Below are positions 25,675 through 34,641 of a stretch of DNA of 64,000 nt, piece by piece. Position numbers and translations under genes: made by a program. Origin of the DNA: Streptomyces sp. NBC_00193. Its GTDB lineage: Bacteria; Actinomycetota; Actinomycetes; Streptomycetales; Streptomycetaceae. The notes under the pieces were generated by a model, which was not told the DNA's origin, ran no database searches, and saw only the letters and a list, made by a program, of their open reading frames with translations. The stretch covers positions 62,001 through 126,000 of the forward strand of contig NZ_JAPEMM010000003.1 in NCBI RefSeq assembly GCF_026342735.1, in the 5' to 3' direction. How positions within the stretch are numbered: the stretch's first letter is position 1; the number at the start of each line of letters is the position of its first letter.

Positions 25675-27543
25675 TTGAGATCCGGATGGTTCACCGCCCT
25701 CGCCGTCGCCCTGACGGCGGCCGTACTGGGTACTACCGGTCCCGCGCCGGCCGCGACCGTCCCTCCGAGCGCCACCGCAAAACCCGGCGCCACCGCGAAG
25801 CCCGGCGCCACCGCGCCCCCGCCGTCGTCCTCCGCCAGGGTCGTCGCCGAAGAGGCGTACTGGACGGCCGAGCGCATGGCCGCCGCCGTGCCCGTCGACG
25901 ACGCGCGGGGCCGGGGTACGGTCGGCGGGCCGCCCGGCCCGCAGCACAGGACCGTGTCCGCTCCGTCCGGCACTCCGGCCGGCACCTACTTCGACGGCAT
26001 GCCGATGGTGGGGACCTTCTTCTACCGGGCGTCCAAGGTCGGCAACGCCGACACCTCCTGCACCGGCAGCGTGGTCCGCAGCGCCGGCAGGAGCATGGTG
26101 CTCACGGCGGGCCACTGCGCATACGGCATGGCCGGGCCGGCGAACCACGCCGTCTTCGTGCCGCAGTACCGCCACGGCAGAGCGGCCCGCGCCCAGCCGT
26201 TCGGGATCTTCCCGGTCAAGACCGACGGCGTCTACACGGACCCCCGCTACGCGTCGAACAGCAAGGCCGCCGTCTCCGACCTGGACCTCGCCTTCGTCCT
26301 GGTCGAGCCGAACGCCAAGGGGAGCGTCGAGAAGCTCACGGGGGCGCTGACCTTCACGCCGGGCAGCACCTACGAGCACCGCGTCACCGTCGTCGGCTAC
26401 CCGTCCGCCACCGGCGTCAACCCGCACCACAAGGCCTTCCGCTGTGACGTGCCCACCACCCGGCTGGGCGGCTTCCGCCAGATGCGGATGCTGTGCAAGG
26501 GCTTCTACGGCGGCGTGTCCGGCGGCCCCTGGATCAAGGACTACGACGCGGCGAGCCGCACCGGCAAGGTCGTCGGGAACACCGGCGGCTACCACGGCGG
26601 CGGCAACGACTCCTGGGTGACGTACGCGCCGGTGTACGGCAAGGACGCGCAGGACCTGTACAACGACGCCGACGCCGGTCGCGACCCGGGCTCCCTCACC
26701 CGGCCGCCGTACCGGGGTTCCGCGGACAGCCCCTTGCTGCCCGGTCCCGGTGACCTGTGGACCCATGCCAAACAGATCGCCTCCGGCGACTTCACCGGCA
26801 GCGGCCGCAGCAGCCTGCTCGTCGTCTGGACCGACGGAGAGGTGACCCTCTTCCCGGGTGACGGGAAGGGCGGCTTCCTGCCCGAGCGCCGGCTCGCGGC
26901 GCCGAACGCGCGATGGAAGCCGGTCGCCACCCTCACCGCAGGCGACTTCACCGGCTCCGGCCAGTTCGACCTCATGGTCCGCTGGGAGGACGGCCGGATG
27001 ACCCTGCACGGAGACGTCGGCTCCAAGGGCCTGGGATCCGTCACCGAGATGGCCCCCTCCGGATCCGTCTGGAAGTACGCCACCCGGATCGCCGCCGGAC
27101 GCTTCCACGCGGCCACCTACGTCACCGACCTCATGGTCCGCTGGTCCGACGGCGAACTCAGCCTCTACACCGGCGTCGGCGCCGGCACCCTCGGCCGGGA
27201 GCACCGGCTCAAGGGCCCCAACAACACCTGGAAGGGCGCCACCCTGCTCACCTCCGGGCAGTTCTCCGGCAAGCAGAAGTGGGACCTCATGGTCCGCTGG
27301 TCCACGGGCGCGCTCGACAGCTACGCCGGCACCACCACCGCGGGCCTGGGCGGCAAGCAGACCGTCCACGGACCCAAGGGCACCTGGACCCACAGCGTGC
27401 TCATGACCACCGGTCAGTACACCGGTGACCGCCTCGCCAACGACCTCGTCGTCCGGTGGAGCGACGGCGAGACCACGATGTACAAGGACACCCGCGCGAA
27501 CCGTCTCGGCACCGAGCGCATGCTCGTCCCGCCGCGGGCCTGA
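25675..27543 (+). CDS. Secreted trypsin-like serine protease with FG-GAP repeats
   Basis: An exported protein of about 622 residues. The signal peptide (RSGWFTALAVALTAAVLG) is followed by an Ala-Lys-Pro-Gly-rich linker, then a chymotrypsin-fold protease with His in TAGHCAYG, Asp in SDLDLAFV and Ser in GGVSGGPW. About five C-terminal FG-GAP/VCBS-like repeats (for example ASGDFTGSGRSSLLVVWTDG) should form a beta-propeller. TTG at 25675 is chosen because GGAG is 10 nt upstream; GTG at 25666 would have only 1 nt of spacing. Confidence 0.82.
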   Translation: MRSGWFTALAVALTAAVLGTTGPAPAATVPPSATAKPGATAKPGATAPPPSSSARVVAEEAYWTAERMAAAVPVDDARGRGTVGGPPGPQHRTVSAPSGTPAGTYFDGMPMVGTFFYRASKVGNADTSCTGSVVRSAGRSMVLTAGHCAYGMAGPANHAVFVPQYRHGRAARAQPFGIFPVKTDGVYTDPRYASNSKAAVSDLDLAFVLVEPNAKGSVEKLTGALTFTPGSTYEHRVTVVGYPSATGVNPHHKAFRCDVPTTRLGGFRQMRMLCKGFYGGVSGGPWIKDYDAASRTGKVVGNTGGYHGGGNDSWVTYAPVYGKDAQDLYNDADAGRDPGSLTRPPYRGSADSPLLPGPGDLWTHAKQIASGDFTGSGRSSLLVVWTDGEVTLFPGDGKGGFLPERRLAAPNARWKPVATLTAGDFTGSGQFDLMVRWEDGRMTLHGDVGSKGLGSVTEMAPSGSVWKYATRIAAGRFHAATYVTDLMVRWSDGELSLYTGVGAGTLGREHRLKGPNNTWKGATLLTSGQFSGKQKWDLMVRWSTGALDSYAGTTTAGLGGKQTVHGPKGTWTHSVLMTTGQYTGDRLANDLVVRWSDGETTMYKDTRANRLGTERMLVPPRA

Positions 27544-27566
27544 CCGGGCCCGGACGGGGACGTGTG

Positions 27567-27611
27567 CACCCGCAGGCCGCTTGTGGGGGAAGAGCGAGCG
27601 GCCTGCGGGTG
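27567..27611. terminator. Terminator between protease and RiPP operon
   Basis: CACCCGCAGGCCGC (27567-27580) pairs perfectly with GCGGCCTGCGGGTG (27598-27611). It lies between two convergent genes and probably works in both directions. Confidence 0.8.
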
Positions 27612-27624
27612 GTCGGGGGGCGGG

Positions 27625-27873
27625 TCAGCCGCGGATCCAGCCGGTGAAGGCGGGGGCCGACAGCGCGGTGTCCAGGGTTTCCAGGACCGCCGGGGCGCGG
27701 GTGTCGTCCGGGGCGGTCAGGGACAGGGTCGCGGAGCGGGTGGTCATCGAGAGGGGTACCACCGTCCACGACGCGGGAAGGCAGGACACGAGGCGTACGG
27801 CCGTGGTCTCGGGGGCCGCCGAGGGCGGGGCGTCCTGCGTCATGCTGATGCTGACCGTCAGGTGGGTGGGCAT
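27625..27873 (-). CDS. Small hypothetical protein, last gene of RiPP operon
   Basis: An 82-residue Thr/Ser/Ala-rich protein that I do not recognise. It starts with THLTVSISMTQDAPP and ends FTGWIRG, with one Cys and no signal peptide. GGAG lies 6 nt before the ATG, 30 bp after the lanthionine synthetase stop. It is therefore probably translated as the last gene of the operon. It contains no repeat or leader motif of the precursors. Confidence 0.6.
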   Translation of the reverse strand: MPTHLTVSISMTQDAPPSAAPETTAVRLVSCLPASWTVVPLSMTTRSATLSLTAPDDTRAPAVLETLDTALSAPAFTGWIRG

Positions 27874-27903
27874 GCGGGGCTCCGTACGTGGGTGGGTTCG
27901 GGT

Positions 27904-30381
27904 TCAGCGGGCGGCCGGGACCGGCGCCGGGGCCAGGGCGGGCAGGTAGGGCAGGACGGCCGTGCGGGGCGCGGTCAGCGCCGCCAGGACGCCGGCGGAG
28001 CCGGTGGCCAGGTCCGTGGACAGGCGCAGCAGGTGGTCGCCGAGGAAGCCGGTGGCGTACGGGTCGTTCTCGTGGGCCACGGCGAACGGTTCGAGGCCGG
28101 AGCGGAGCTCGGCGAGCGCCCGCGCGGTGGCCTCCGAGCCGTCGTCCGTGCAGCTCAGGGCGGCGAGTGCGCCCGCGCGGCCGGTGAACAGGCCGCAGGC
28201 CGGGTGGAACTGGGACGTGAGGTCGGTCAGCAGCGCGTCGTGGACGGCCGTCAGGTACGGGTCACGGTGCGCGGCGAGGTAGTGGTGGACGGCGATGGCC
28301 TGCCCGGCTCCGCCGTGGGCGAGCTGGACCCGGTGCCACGGGGTGGGCAGCGGCTGCCGGGACAGTTCGAGGTCGTGTACGAGGGCCACGCGCGCGGCGT
28401 CGTCACGGCCGGCGGCGAGCAGGAAGAGGGCCTCGCCGCTGGCTCCGCGGAGCAGGCCGGGGCGTTCCTCCAGGGTGGGGCTGTTGACGAGGGCGGCGGC
28501 GAGTTCGCGGGCGGCCGTGTCCTCGCCGAGGTGCAGCAGGGCCAGGCCGAGGCCCGCTATGCCGCCGGAGAGGCTGCGGTCGGGGCTGCCGTCGCGCAGG
28601 GTGGCGGTGGGCAGCAGGCCGTGGGCGCGGTCGAGGAGGGCGGCGGCCTCGTCGGTGCGCCCGAAGTCGTGCAGGACGCAGGCGATGCCGGCCAGTCCGT
28701 CGTAGAGGCCCGGCCGCGGACCGGTGACGGCGCGGGCGGCGTCGGCCAGCCAGTCGAGGTGGGCCTCGGGGACGGTGATCCCGGCTCCGCGCAGGGCCCA
28801 CAGGACCCCGGCGGCTCCGTTGGCGATGTTGAGGCCGCCGTCGCCGTGCAGGAACTGGTCGGCGTCGCCGGGGAAGAGGCGGTCCGTGCGCTCGGGGGTG
28901 GCGCAGGTCAGGATGCCGGTGGCGATGCGCTCGGGGGTGGCCAGCGGGCCGCCGGCGGGCGCCGGGGCGTGTCCGAGGTCGGCGCGGACCTGGTCGGCGT
29001 ACCCCTCGGGCACCGGGAAGAAGGCGGCGATCTGCGCGAGGAGGTCCTCGGAGCGGTGGCGGGTGAAGGACATCACCGGGGTCAGCGGCAGGAACAGGCT
29101 CAGCCGCAGGCAGCCCAGGGCGTAGCGGTCGACGGCCGTGCCGGTGGTGCCGGCGGGGGCGCAGAATCCCGGGGCGCCGATGGCCTGGCCGGTGTGGCCC
29201 TCGATGGGGAGGGTGGTCTCCAGGTCGATGAAGGCGACGGTGCCGTCGGGGCGGATCAGGACGTTGTTGGGGTGGAGGTCGCCGAAGACCAGGCCGCGTG
29301 CGTGCATGGCGGTGACGGCGGCCTCGATGCGGTCGAGGACGTCCAGGGCCCAGGCGGTGTACTCGGCCACGGGCATGGCGGTGTCGCGGGCGGTGACCGG
29401 GTGGAGCATCGGGTTGCGCTCGGCGGTCTCCTTGGTCAGGGCGTTGCCGTCGACGAACTCCCGTGTCAGGAACCAGTGTTCGGCGCCGCGGCGCCAGTCC
29501 AGGACCTTCGGGAACCAGGGCAGTCCGTCGAGGGCGGCCAGCGCGTCGTGCTCGCGGCGCAGCCGCTCGACGGCGTCGGCTCCGGCGTCGTCGAGGCCGG
29601 CGTGCGGGCGGCCCTCCTTGACCAGGACCTCGTGTCCGTCGCGGGTGTCGGTGGCGCGGTAGACGCCGCCGCCGTTGGAGAAGTGCAGGGCCTGGGTGAT
29701 CTTGAAGGGGAAGTCCCCGAGGGAGCCCCCGCGGCTCCGTTCGGCCAGCGCCCGCACCACGCACGGCGGCAGCTGCAGCCAGGCCGGCGGGCGGAAGGAG
29801 GGGCCGCGCACGTCGGGGACGAGGTTGCCCTCGGGGTCCTCGATGCAGGGCACGGGGGCGCCGTTCGGGCCGGGGCCCAGCTTCAGCTTGAAGCCTCCGT
29901 AGCGGATGTAGAGGGGGCCCGCGCCCCAGCGCAGGTCGCTGAGGACGGCCGGTCCCGGGCGGCCTTCGAGGAGGGCGTCGAGCTCGGTGAGTACGGTCTC
30001 CAGCTCCGCCTCGTCGCGGGGGTAGAGGGTGATGAACTTGCCGCTGCTGCCCCGGTCCCCGTACTTGCTGTTGCGCAGCATCAGCATCGAGGGGCTGGTG
30101 AGGAACTTGAAGAGCAGGGAGCGGGAGGTGCAGTACGCGCTCACGATGTCGAGGACCTCGGGGGCGGTCCGCTCGGTCGCCGATACGTGGATCTTCCAGC
30201 CCTGGCCGGGGAGTTCGAGTCCCGGCGGGGTCAGGACGGTCCACTCCCCCATCGGCTCACGGGTCCACCCGGCGGGGGCCTCGGCGGTGGCCGCCGGGAA
30301 GGCGTCGGCGCCGGTGATCGCGGCCGGACGGTCGTAGAAGGGGGTGCCGGGCGGGCAGTGGGCAACGTGTCGCAGGGACAT
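27904..30381 (-). CDS. Class III lanthionine synthetase (LanKC)
   Basis: An 825-residue three-domain enzyme: an N-terminal phospho-Ser/Thr lyase-like domain (about 1-230), a Ser/Thr kinase domain with GDLHPNNVLIR near residue 367 and FIDLETT after it, and a C-terminal LanC-like domain (about 500-825). Repeated G-rich turns (YDGLAGIA, AHGGAGQAIAV, CGLFTGRAG) mark the LanC part, but the zinc-binding Cys-Cys-His set is absent, so it is class III rather than IV. The family phosphorylates Ser/Thr and eliminates phosphate to give dehydro residues, then may cyclise with Cys. The four precursors contain no Cys, so only dehydration is expected. GGAGG precedes the ATG at 30381. Confidence 0.88.
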   Translation of the reverse strand: MSLRHVAHCPPGTPFYDRPAAITGADAFPAATAEAPAGWTREPMGEWTVLTPPGLELPGQGWKIHVSATERTAPEVLDIVSAYCTSRSLLFKFLTSPSMLMLRNSKYGDRGSSGKFITLYPRDEAELETVLTELDALLEGRPGPAVLSDLRWGAGPLYIRYGGFKLKLGPGPNGAPVPCIEDPEGNLVPDVRGPSFRPPAWLQLPPCVVRALAERSRGGSLGDFPFKITQALHFSNGGGVYRATDTRDGHEVLVKEGRPHAGLDDAGADAVERLRREHDALAALDGLPWFPKVLDWRRGAEHWFLTREFVDGNALTKETAERNPMLHPVTARDTAMPVAEYTAWALDVLDRIEAAVTAMHARGLVFGDLHPNNVLIRPDGTVAFIDLETTLPIEGHTGQAIGAPGFCAPAGTTGTAVDRYALGCLRLSLFLPLTPVMSFTRHRSEDLLAQIAAFFPVPEGYADQVRADLGHAPAPAGGPLATPERIATGILTCATPERTDRLFPGDADQFLHGDGGLNIANGAAGVLWALRGAGITVPEAHLDWLADAARAVTGPRPGLYDGLAGIACVLHDFGRTDEAAALLDRAHGLLPTATLRDGSPDRSLSGGIAGLGLALLHLGEDTAARELAAALVNSPTLEERPGLLRGASGEALFLLAAGRDDAARVALVHDLELSRQPLPTPWHRVQLAHGGAGQAIAVHHYLAAHRDPYLTAVHDALLTDLTSQFHPACGLFTGRAGALAALSCTDDGSEATARALAELRSGLEPFAVAHENDPYATGFLGDHLLRLSTDLATGSAGVLAALTAPRTAVLPYLPALAPAPVPAAR

Positions 30382-30413
30382 GGCGGGCCTCCGTGGGCGG
30401 CGTACGGGAGAAG

Positions 30414-32057
30414 TCAGGGGAGCAGCGGGCCGAGGTAGGAGACGGCGAACCACTTCCAGAGCGGGTGGTGGCCCGCCTGGACCTCGGCGACGCCGGTGCG
30501 GTCCGTGCCGTTCGGCGCGGGGGTGGCGGTGACGCGGTGCAGCGGGTACGCCTTCATCTCCAGCCAGGGGCGGTCACTGGCGATGGGGAGCATGGCGGTG
30601 ACCGGGGCGAGGACGTCGTGGCCGGTGGTTTCGCCGAGGGTGGCGGTGCCGGTCTGCGGCCGGGAGAAGAGGCCGGAGCGGCGCAGGGTGACCGTGGTGC
30701 CCTCGGTGAGGTCGAAGCCGCCGCCGCCCCGGGGGACGAGGAGGCTGAGGCTGCCGTCGCGCTCGGTGGTGTAGCCGGCCGAGACGGTGGCGGGGATCTG
30801 CACGAGGGTGGCGGCCAGGGCCAGTCCGGCGGTGGCGAGGACTCCCGCGGCGGCGATGCGGGCGGGGCGGGCTCCGGCCTGGACGGCTTCGCGGACCAGG
30901 GTGGCGGCGCCCTTGCCGAGGCGCCACAGCAGGTAGCCGAGGGCGCAGACCATCATGCAGGAGCCGGCGATGCCGAGGCGCTGCAGGATCCCGGACCAGA
31001 GGGTCAGGGCGCTGGAGATCAGGTACAGCGGGAAGACCAGGCAGGCGAGGCCGTACGGGACGGACCAGCCGCGGCCGGGCAGTTCGCGCCGGTAGCCGCG
31101 GCCTCCGAAGACGATCCGGGCGAGGGCGCGGCGGGCGTCGGTCATGGCCTTCTCCCGCAGGTGGGAGATGTCCAGGTGGCTCATGAGGGCGAGGTAGCCG
31201 TCGAGCTTGACCAGCGGGAGCAGGTTCACCACGCAGACCATGTAGTTGACGAGGCCCACCAGCAGCAGGGTCTCGCGGGCCGGTCCGGCGGGGACGGCGA
31301 GGGCCGCGAGGGCGGCGGTGCCGGCGGCGACGGCCTGGATGGCGATGCCGGCGAGGGCGACCTGGACGCGCTGGTGCTTGCCGGGCAGCCGCCAGCCGTC
31401 CGAGACGTCGCAGAAGAACGCCGGCGACATGTAGAAGAGCATGAAGCCCATCCGGCTGGGTGTGCCGCCGTGATGGGTGAGGACCGCTCCGTGGGCCATC
31501 TCGTGGACGGCGGTGGTGGCGACCACGCCGAGCATCACGCAGGCGTACGCCCACAGGGGCATCGGGCGGGAGAGCGCCTCGCCGAGGGTGGCGCCGCCGG
31601 CGGCGAGGGCCAGGACGCCCAGCAGGACGACGGCGGCGGCCGCGCCGAGGACGAGGCGGTGGCCGAGCGGGCGGACCAGCGGGGCGAGGCGGCGCAGCAT
31701 CCGCTCGGGCTTGACCAGGGTGAACTGGATGGTCAGCGGGCCCGCGAAGCGGATCCTGGCGGGCTTCTTGACGGGCCGTCCGTCTTCCAGGAGGTCGGAG
31801 TCGGCGAGGCTGCGGACCGCGCGGTCGATGTGGCCGGGGGTCCAGGGGGAGCCGAGTTCGGCGGCGAGCTGGTCGTGGTCGCGGCTTCCGTCGAGGAGGC
31901 GGACCAGGCGGGCGAGGTCCTCGCCGGTACGGAAGTGCTTGTGCTCCCCGCGCTGGATCACCCAGGGGGCGTCTTCGGTGAGCGGTTCGCGCACGGCCAC
32001 GTCGTCGGCGGTGCGGGGCCGCTCCAGATCGGGTGCGAAGGCGGTTTTGGCGGACAT
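30414..32057 (-). CDS. Intramembrane M50-type metalloprotease (MpaP-like)
   Basis: Likely cleaves the leader from the modified peptide at the membrane. The 547-residue protein has HEMAH (H185, E186, H189) within a membrane segment and the second motif NLLPLVKLDG (D286), so the zinc site is complete. Several hydrophobic segments surround them. Residues 30-95 form a soluble PqqD-like winged helix (WVIQRGEHKHFRTGEDLARL). ATG at 32057 has GAGGTG 8 nt upstream. It lies 32 bp before LanKC and downstream of the ABC transporter. M50 proteases of this kind mature daptides. Confidence 0.82.
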   Translation of the reverse strand: MSAKTAFAPDLERPRTADDVAVREPLTEDAPWVIQRGEHKHFRTGEDLARLVRLLDGSRDHDQLAAELGSPWTPGHIDRAVRSLADSDLLEDGRPVKKPARIRFAGPLTIQFTLVKPERMLRRLAPLVRPLGHRLVLGAAAAVVLLGVLALAAGGATLGEALSRPMPLWAYACVMLGVVATTAVHEMAHGAVLTHHGGTPSRMGFMLFYMSPAFFCDVSDGWRLPGKHQRVQVALAGIAIQAVAAGTAALAALAVPAGPARETLLLVGLVNYMVCVVNLLPLVKLDGYLALMSHLDISHLREKAMTDARRALARIVFGGRGYRRELPGRGWSVPYGLACLVFPLYLISSALTLWSGILQRLGIAGSCMMVCALGYLLWRLGKGAATLVREAVQAGARPARIAAAGVLATAGLALAATLVQIPATVSAGYTTERDGSLSLLVPRGGGGFDLTEGTTVTLRRSGLFSRPQTGTATLGETTGHDVLAPVTAMLPIASDRPWLEMKAYPLHRVTATPAPNGTDRTGVAEVQAGHHPLWKWFAVSYLGPLLP

Positions 32058-32150
32058 GGTGGAAGCACCTCTGATCAAGGGGGCGATGAGGACGTGTCCG
32101 GTGGGTCGGGGCCGGACGGACCGGTTCTGCCTGGCGTGCCGGACACGCCC

Positions 32151-32891
32151 TTACGCGATGTCGCGGGTGCGGACGAGGTGGCGGCCGGCGACGAAGGCGG
32201 CGGCTAGCCAGGCGGCGATGACCGCGTACGCCCAGGGCAGCGAGAGCAGGTCGGGCTTCACGTCCCGGTACACGGAGCTCATCGCGATGGTCAGGAGGTA
32301 CTTGGAGACCTCGGGGATCAGCCGCTGCAGCCCGGGGTCCACCAGGAGCGTGAGGCCGATCAGGGTGGCCACGGCGCCGGTCTGGTTCCGGACGATCCAG
32401 CCTATGAGGGCGCCCCAGGGGGCGGCCAGGGTGCAGCAGGCGAACACGCCGACCAGGATGAGGGCGGTCTCGCCGTCCGCGGCGGCCTCCAGGCCGAAGG
32501 GCAGCGGGCCGAGGTAGACGCTGACGGCGCCGAGGGCGGCGGCGATCAGGCCGAAGGCGGCTCCGGCGGCGGTGGCGACGGCGAGCTTCGCGCCGAAGAG
32601 GCGGGAGCGGGAGCCGGCCAGGAGCGCGGAGCGGACCATGGTCCCGGAGGCGTAGTCCCGGGTGACGTGGACGGCGCCGAACACGGCCGCCAGCAGGAAC
32701 ATCATCATCCAGGAGCGGGCCACGTCCTGGCCGACGGCCAGGGACGTGGACCCGTCGGCGATGGCCTTCTCGCCTCCGGAGACGTATCCGAAGGTGGTGA
32801 TCAGGCACAGCCAGGCTCCCGCGAGCGGCAGGGCCCACCAGGCGCGGCCGGTCAGGGCCTTCCGGGTTTCGCCGGCGATGAGGTTACGCAC
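32151..32891 (-). CDS. ABC-2-type transporter permease
   Basis: A 246-residue membrane protein with about six hydrophobic segments (for example ARSWMMMFLLAAVFGAVHVT, ALILVGVFACCTLAAPWGAL). Its pattern matches ABC-2 permeases that export peptides or give immunity. The GTG start overlaps the ATPase stop by 8 nt, so the two are made together. It probably exports the mature peptide or protects the producer. Confidence 0.85.
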   Translation of the reverse strand: MRNLIAGETRKALTGRAWWALPLAGAWLCLITTFGYVSGGEKAIADGSTSLAVGQDVARSWMMMFLLAAVFGAVHVTRDYASGTMVRSALLAGSRSRLFGAKLAVATAAGAAFGLIAAALGAVSVYLGPLPFGLEAAADGETALILVGVFACCTLAAPWGALIGWIVRNQTGAVATLIGLTLLVDPGLQRLIPEVSKYLLTIAMSSVYRDVKPDLLSLPWAYAVIAAWLAAAFVAGRHLVRTRDIA

Positions 32892-33681
32892 GGGAGTAGT
32901 TCCTTTCCGGGGTACGGATGCCCGCGGTGGCGGTGGCGGCGGTGTCAGCAGGGGGAACGGCGGTGGCGGCCGGGTCGACCAGCTCGAAGAAGCGGTCCTC
33001 CAGGCGGACGGCGCCGTCGCCGGTGAGGTCGTCGAGGGTGCCCGCGTAGCGCAGGGAGTGCTGCATGATCACGACGTCGTCGACGGTCTGCTCCAGCTCG
33101 GCGAGCTGGTGGCTGGAGACGATGACGGTGCGGCCGCCCAGGGCCAGGGTGCGCAGGGTGGCGCGCAGCCAGCGGATGCCGTCCGGGTCGAGGCCGTTGG
33201 CCGGCTCGTCGAGGATGAGGATCTCCGGGTCGGCGAGCAGGGCGGTGGCCAGGGCGAGCCGCTGGCGCATGCCGGTGGAGCAGCCCTTGACCGGGCGGTC
33301 GGCGGCGTAGTCGAGGCCGGTGTACTCCATGACCTGGTCGGCGCGGCCGGCGGGCAGGCCCAGCACGGTGCACCAGATGCGCAGTTCGCCGCGGACGGTG
33401 GCGCCGGTGACGCCGCCCATGCCGTCCATGCTGACTCCGATGCGGTGGGCCGCGTCGGGGAGTTCGGCGTAGGGCTTGCCGAGGATGGTGGCGGTGCCGG
33501 CGGTCGGGGTCGCGAGGCCGAGCAGCATCCGCAGGGTGGTGGTCTTGCCGGCGCCGTTGCGGCCCAGGAGGCCGGTGACACGGCCGGCGCGGATGTCCAC
33601 GGTCAGCGAGTCGACGGCGCGCACGCCCTTGTAGATCTTGGTGAGACCGTTCAGCGAGACGGCCGGGTCGCTGCTGCTCAT
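32884..33681 (-). CDS. ABC transporter ATP-binding protein
   Basis: A 265-residue ATPase with Walker A GRNGAGKTT, the signature CSTGMRQRLAL (a variant of LSGGQ common in bacteriocin-type exporters), Walker B LLADPEILILDEP and the H-loop VSSHQL. It is coupled to the permease and lies just after the four precursor genes and their hairpin. Confidence 0.9.
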   Translation of the reverse strand: MSSSDPAVSLNGLTKIYKGVRAVDSLTVDIRAGRVTGLLGRNGAGKTTTLRMLLGLATPTAGTATILGKPYAELPDAAHRIGVSMDGMGGVTGATVRGELRIWCTVLGLPAGRADQVMEYTGLDYAADRPVKGCSTGMRQRLALATALLADPEILILDEPANGLDPDGIRWLRATLRTLALGGRTVIVSSHQLAELEQTVDDVVIMQHSLRYAGTLDDLTGDGAVRLEDRFFELVDPAATAVPPADTAATATAGIRTPERNYSRA

Positions 33682-33738
33682 CGCTGCCGCGTCCTTTCCG
33701 GGGTGTGGGGGTGGTTCGGTGGTTCGGTGGTGCCGAGG

Positions 33739-33774
33739 GCCGGGCCCCGGCCGGGGGTTTCCCGGCCGGGCCCG
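33739..33774 (-). terminator. GC-rich hairpin after the precursor genes
   Basis: GGGCCCCGGCCGGG and CCCGGCCGGGCCC pair around a short GGTTT loop, with one bulged base. It lies between the last precursor gene and the ATPase gene on the same strand. It is probably a partial terminator that keeps precursor mRNA in excess of transporter mRNA. Confidence 0.65.
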
Positions 33775-33831
33775 GTCCGCATCGATCCGTTTCGGGCGCC
33801 GCTCACTTGCGTGCGGCTTGCCGGGGCGGGA

Positions 33832-33981
33832 TCAGGTGGCGATGGTCACCGTGGAGATGGCGATGCCGATGGACACGCCCTCCCAGAAACCGGGGGCCTC
33901 GAGGACCTCGAGCTCCTGCAGGCCCAGCTCCAGGCCGTCCTGCGCGACGACCGCCGCGTTGTCGAGAATCTGCTCGCTCAT
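33832..33981 (-). CDS. Daptide-type precursor peptide A4
   Basis: A 49-residue precursor, identical in protein sequence to the next gene but differing at synonymous positions. The leader ends LELGLQELEVLEAPG and the presumed core is FWEGVSIGIAISTVTIAT, which has Ser, Thr and a C-terminal Thr but no Cys. The C-terminal Thr is the residue converted in daptides. It is preceded by an AGGAG-type ribosome binding site. The cleavage point after APG or EAPG is inferred from conservation. Confidence 0.87.
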   Translation of the reverse strand: MSEQILDNAAVVAQDGLELGLQELEVLEAPGFWEGVSIGIAISTVTIAT

Positions 33982-34033
33982 GGCTGTTCTCCTTCGTGTG
34001 TGGTGTGGGAGTGAGTGCTGTGGTGCGGGTGGA

Positions 34034-34183
34034 TCAGGTGGCGATGGTGACCGTGGAGATCGCGATGCCGATGGACACGCCCTCCCAGAAACCGGGGGCC
34101 TCGAGGACCTCGAGCTCCTGCAGGCCCAGCTCCAGGCCGTCCTGCGCGACGACCGCCGCGTTGTCGAGAATCTGCTCGCTCAT
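34034..34183 (-). CDS. Daptide-type precursor peptide A3
   Basis: A 49-residue precursor with the same protein sequence as A4. The N-terminus is MSEQILDNAAVVAQDG, then the shared leader LELGLQELEV and the hydrophobic core ending IAT. The flanking DNA is also nearly repeated, so A3 and A4 come from a recent tandem duplication. AGGAG precedes the ATG. Confidence 0.87.
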   Translation of the reverse strand: MSEQILDNAAVVAQDGLELGLQELEVLEAPGFWEGVSIGIAISTVTIAT

Positions 34184-34242
34184 GGCTGTTCTCCTTCTGT
34201 GTGTCGAGTGGTGGTGGTGTGCTGCGTGGTGCTGAGGGTGGA

Positions 34243-34389
34243 TCAGGTGGCGACGATGGAGACGATGGAGATGCCGACGACGACACCGCCGGTGGTCCAC
34301 CAGCCCGGGGCCTCCATGACCTCGAGCTCCTGCAGACCGAGCTCCAGGTGGTTCACATCGGCCGCGGGGGCCTCGAACTTCTCGTTCAT
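34243..34389 (-). CDS. Daptide-type precursor peptide A2
   Basis: A 48-residue precursor of the second subtype. It has the leader HLELGLQELEVMEAPG and the core WWTTGGVVVGISIVSIVAT. Two Trp replace the Phe-Trp of A3/A4. There is no Cys; the possible dehydration sites are the TT pair and two Ser, and the C-terminus is again Thr. AAGGAG is upstream. Confidence 0.87.
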   Translation of the reverse strand: MNEKFEAPAADVNHLELGLQELEVMEAPGWWTTGGVVVGISIVSIVAT

Positions 34390-34452
34390 GACTGACTCCT
34401 TCTGTGTGTGGGTGTACGGGGGGTGGAGCGGGTGGCGCTGATCCGGGTCGGA

Positions 34453-34602
34453 TCAGGTCATGACCACCGAGACGAGGGAGATGCCGACGACGACGCCACC
34501 GGTCGTCCACCAGCCCGGGGCCTCCATGACCTCGAGCTCCTGCAGACCGAGCTCCAGGTGGTTCACATCGGCGGCGGCAACGTTCTCGAACGTGTTGTCC
34601 AT
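34453..34602 (-). CDS. Daptide-type precursor peptide A1
   Basis: A 49-residue precursor, first of the four in transcription order. The leader shares HLELGLQELEVMEAPG with A2, and the core is WWTTGGVVVGISLVSVVMT. It differs from A2 mainly at the N-terminus (MDNTFENVAA) and in the last few core residues, but keeps Thr at the end. AAGGAAA precedes the ATG. A hairpin lies between this gene and the dehydrogenase upstream. Confidence 0.87.
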   Translation of the reverse strand: MDNTFENVAAADVNHLELGLQELEVMEAPGWWTTGGVVVGISLVSVVMT

Positions 34603-34641
34603 GACGGTTTTCCTTATCTGACAGGTGAGGTGGTGCGGTCC

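Noticed and set aside
27904..30381. Ordinary class III lanthipeptide cluster
   Set aside because: All four precursors lack Cys, so thioether rings cannot form, and the operon carries the daptide C-terminal tailoring genes.
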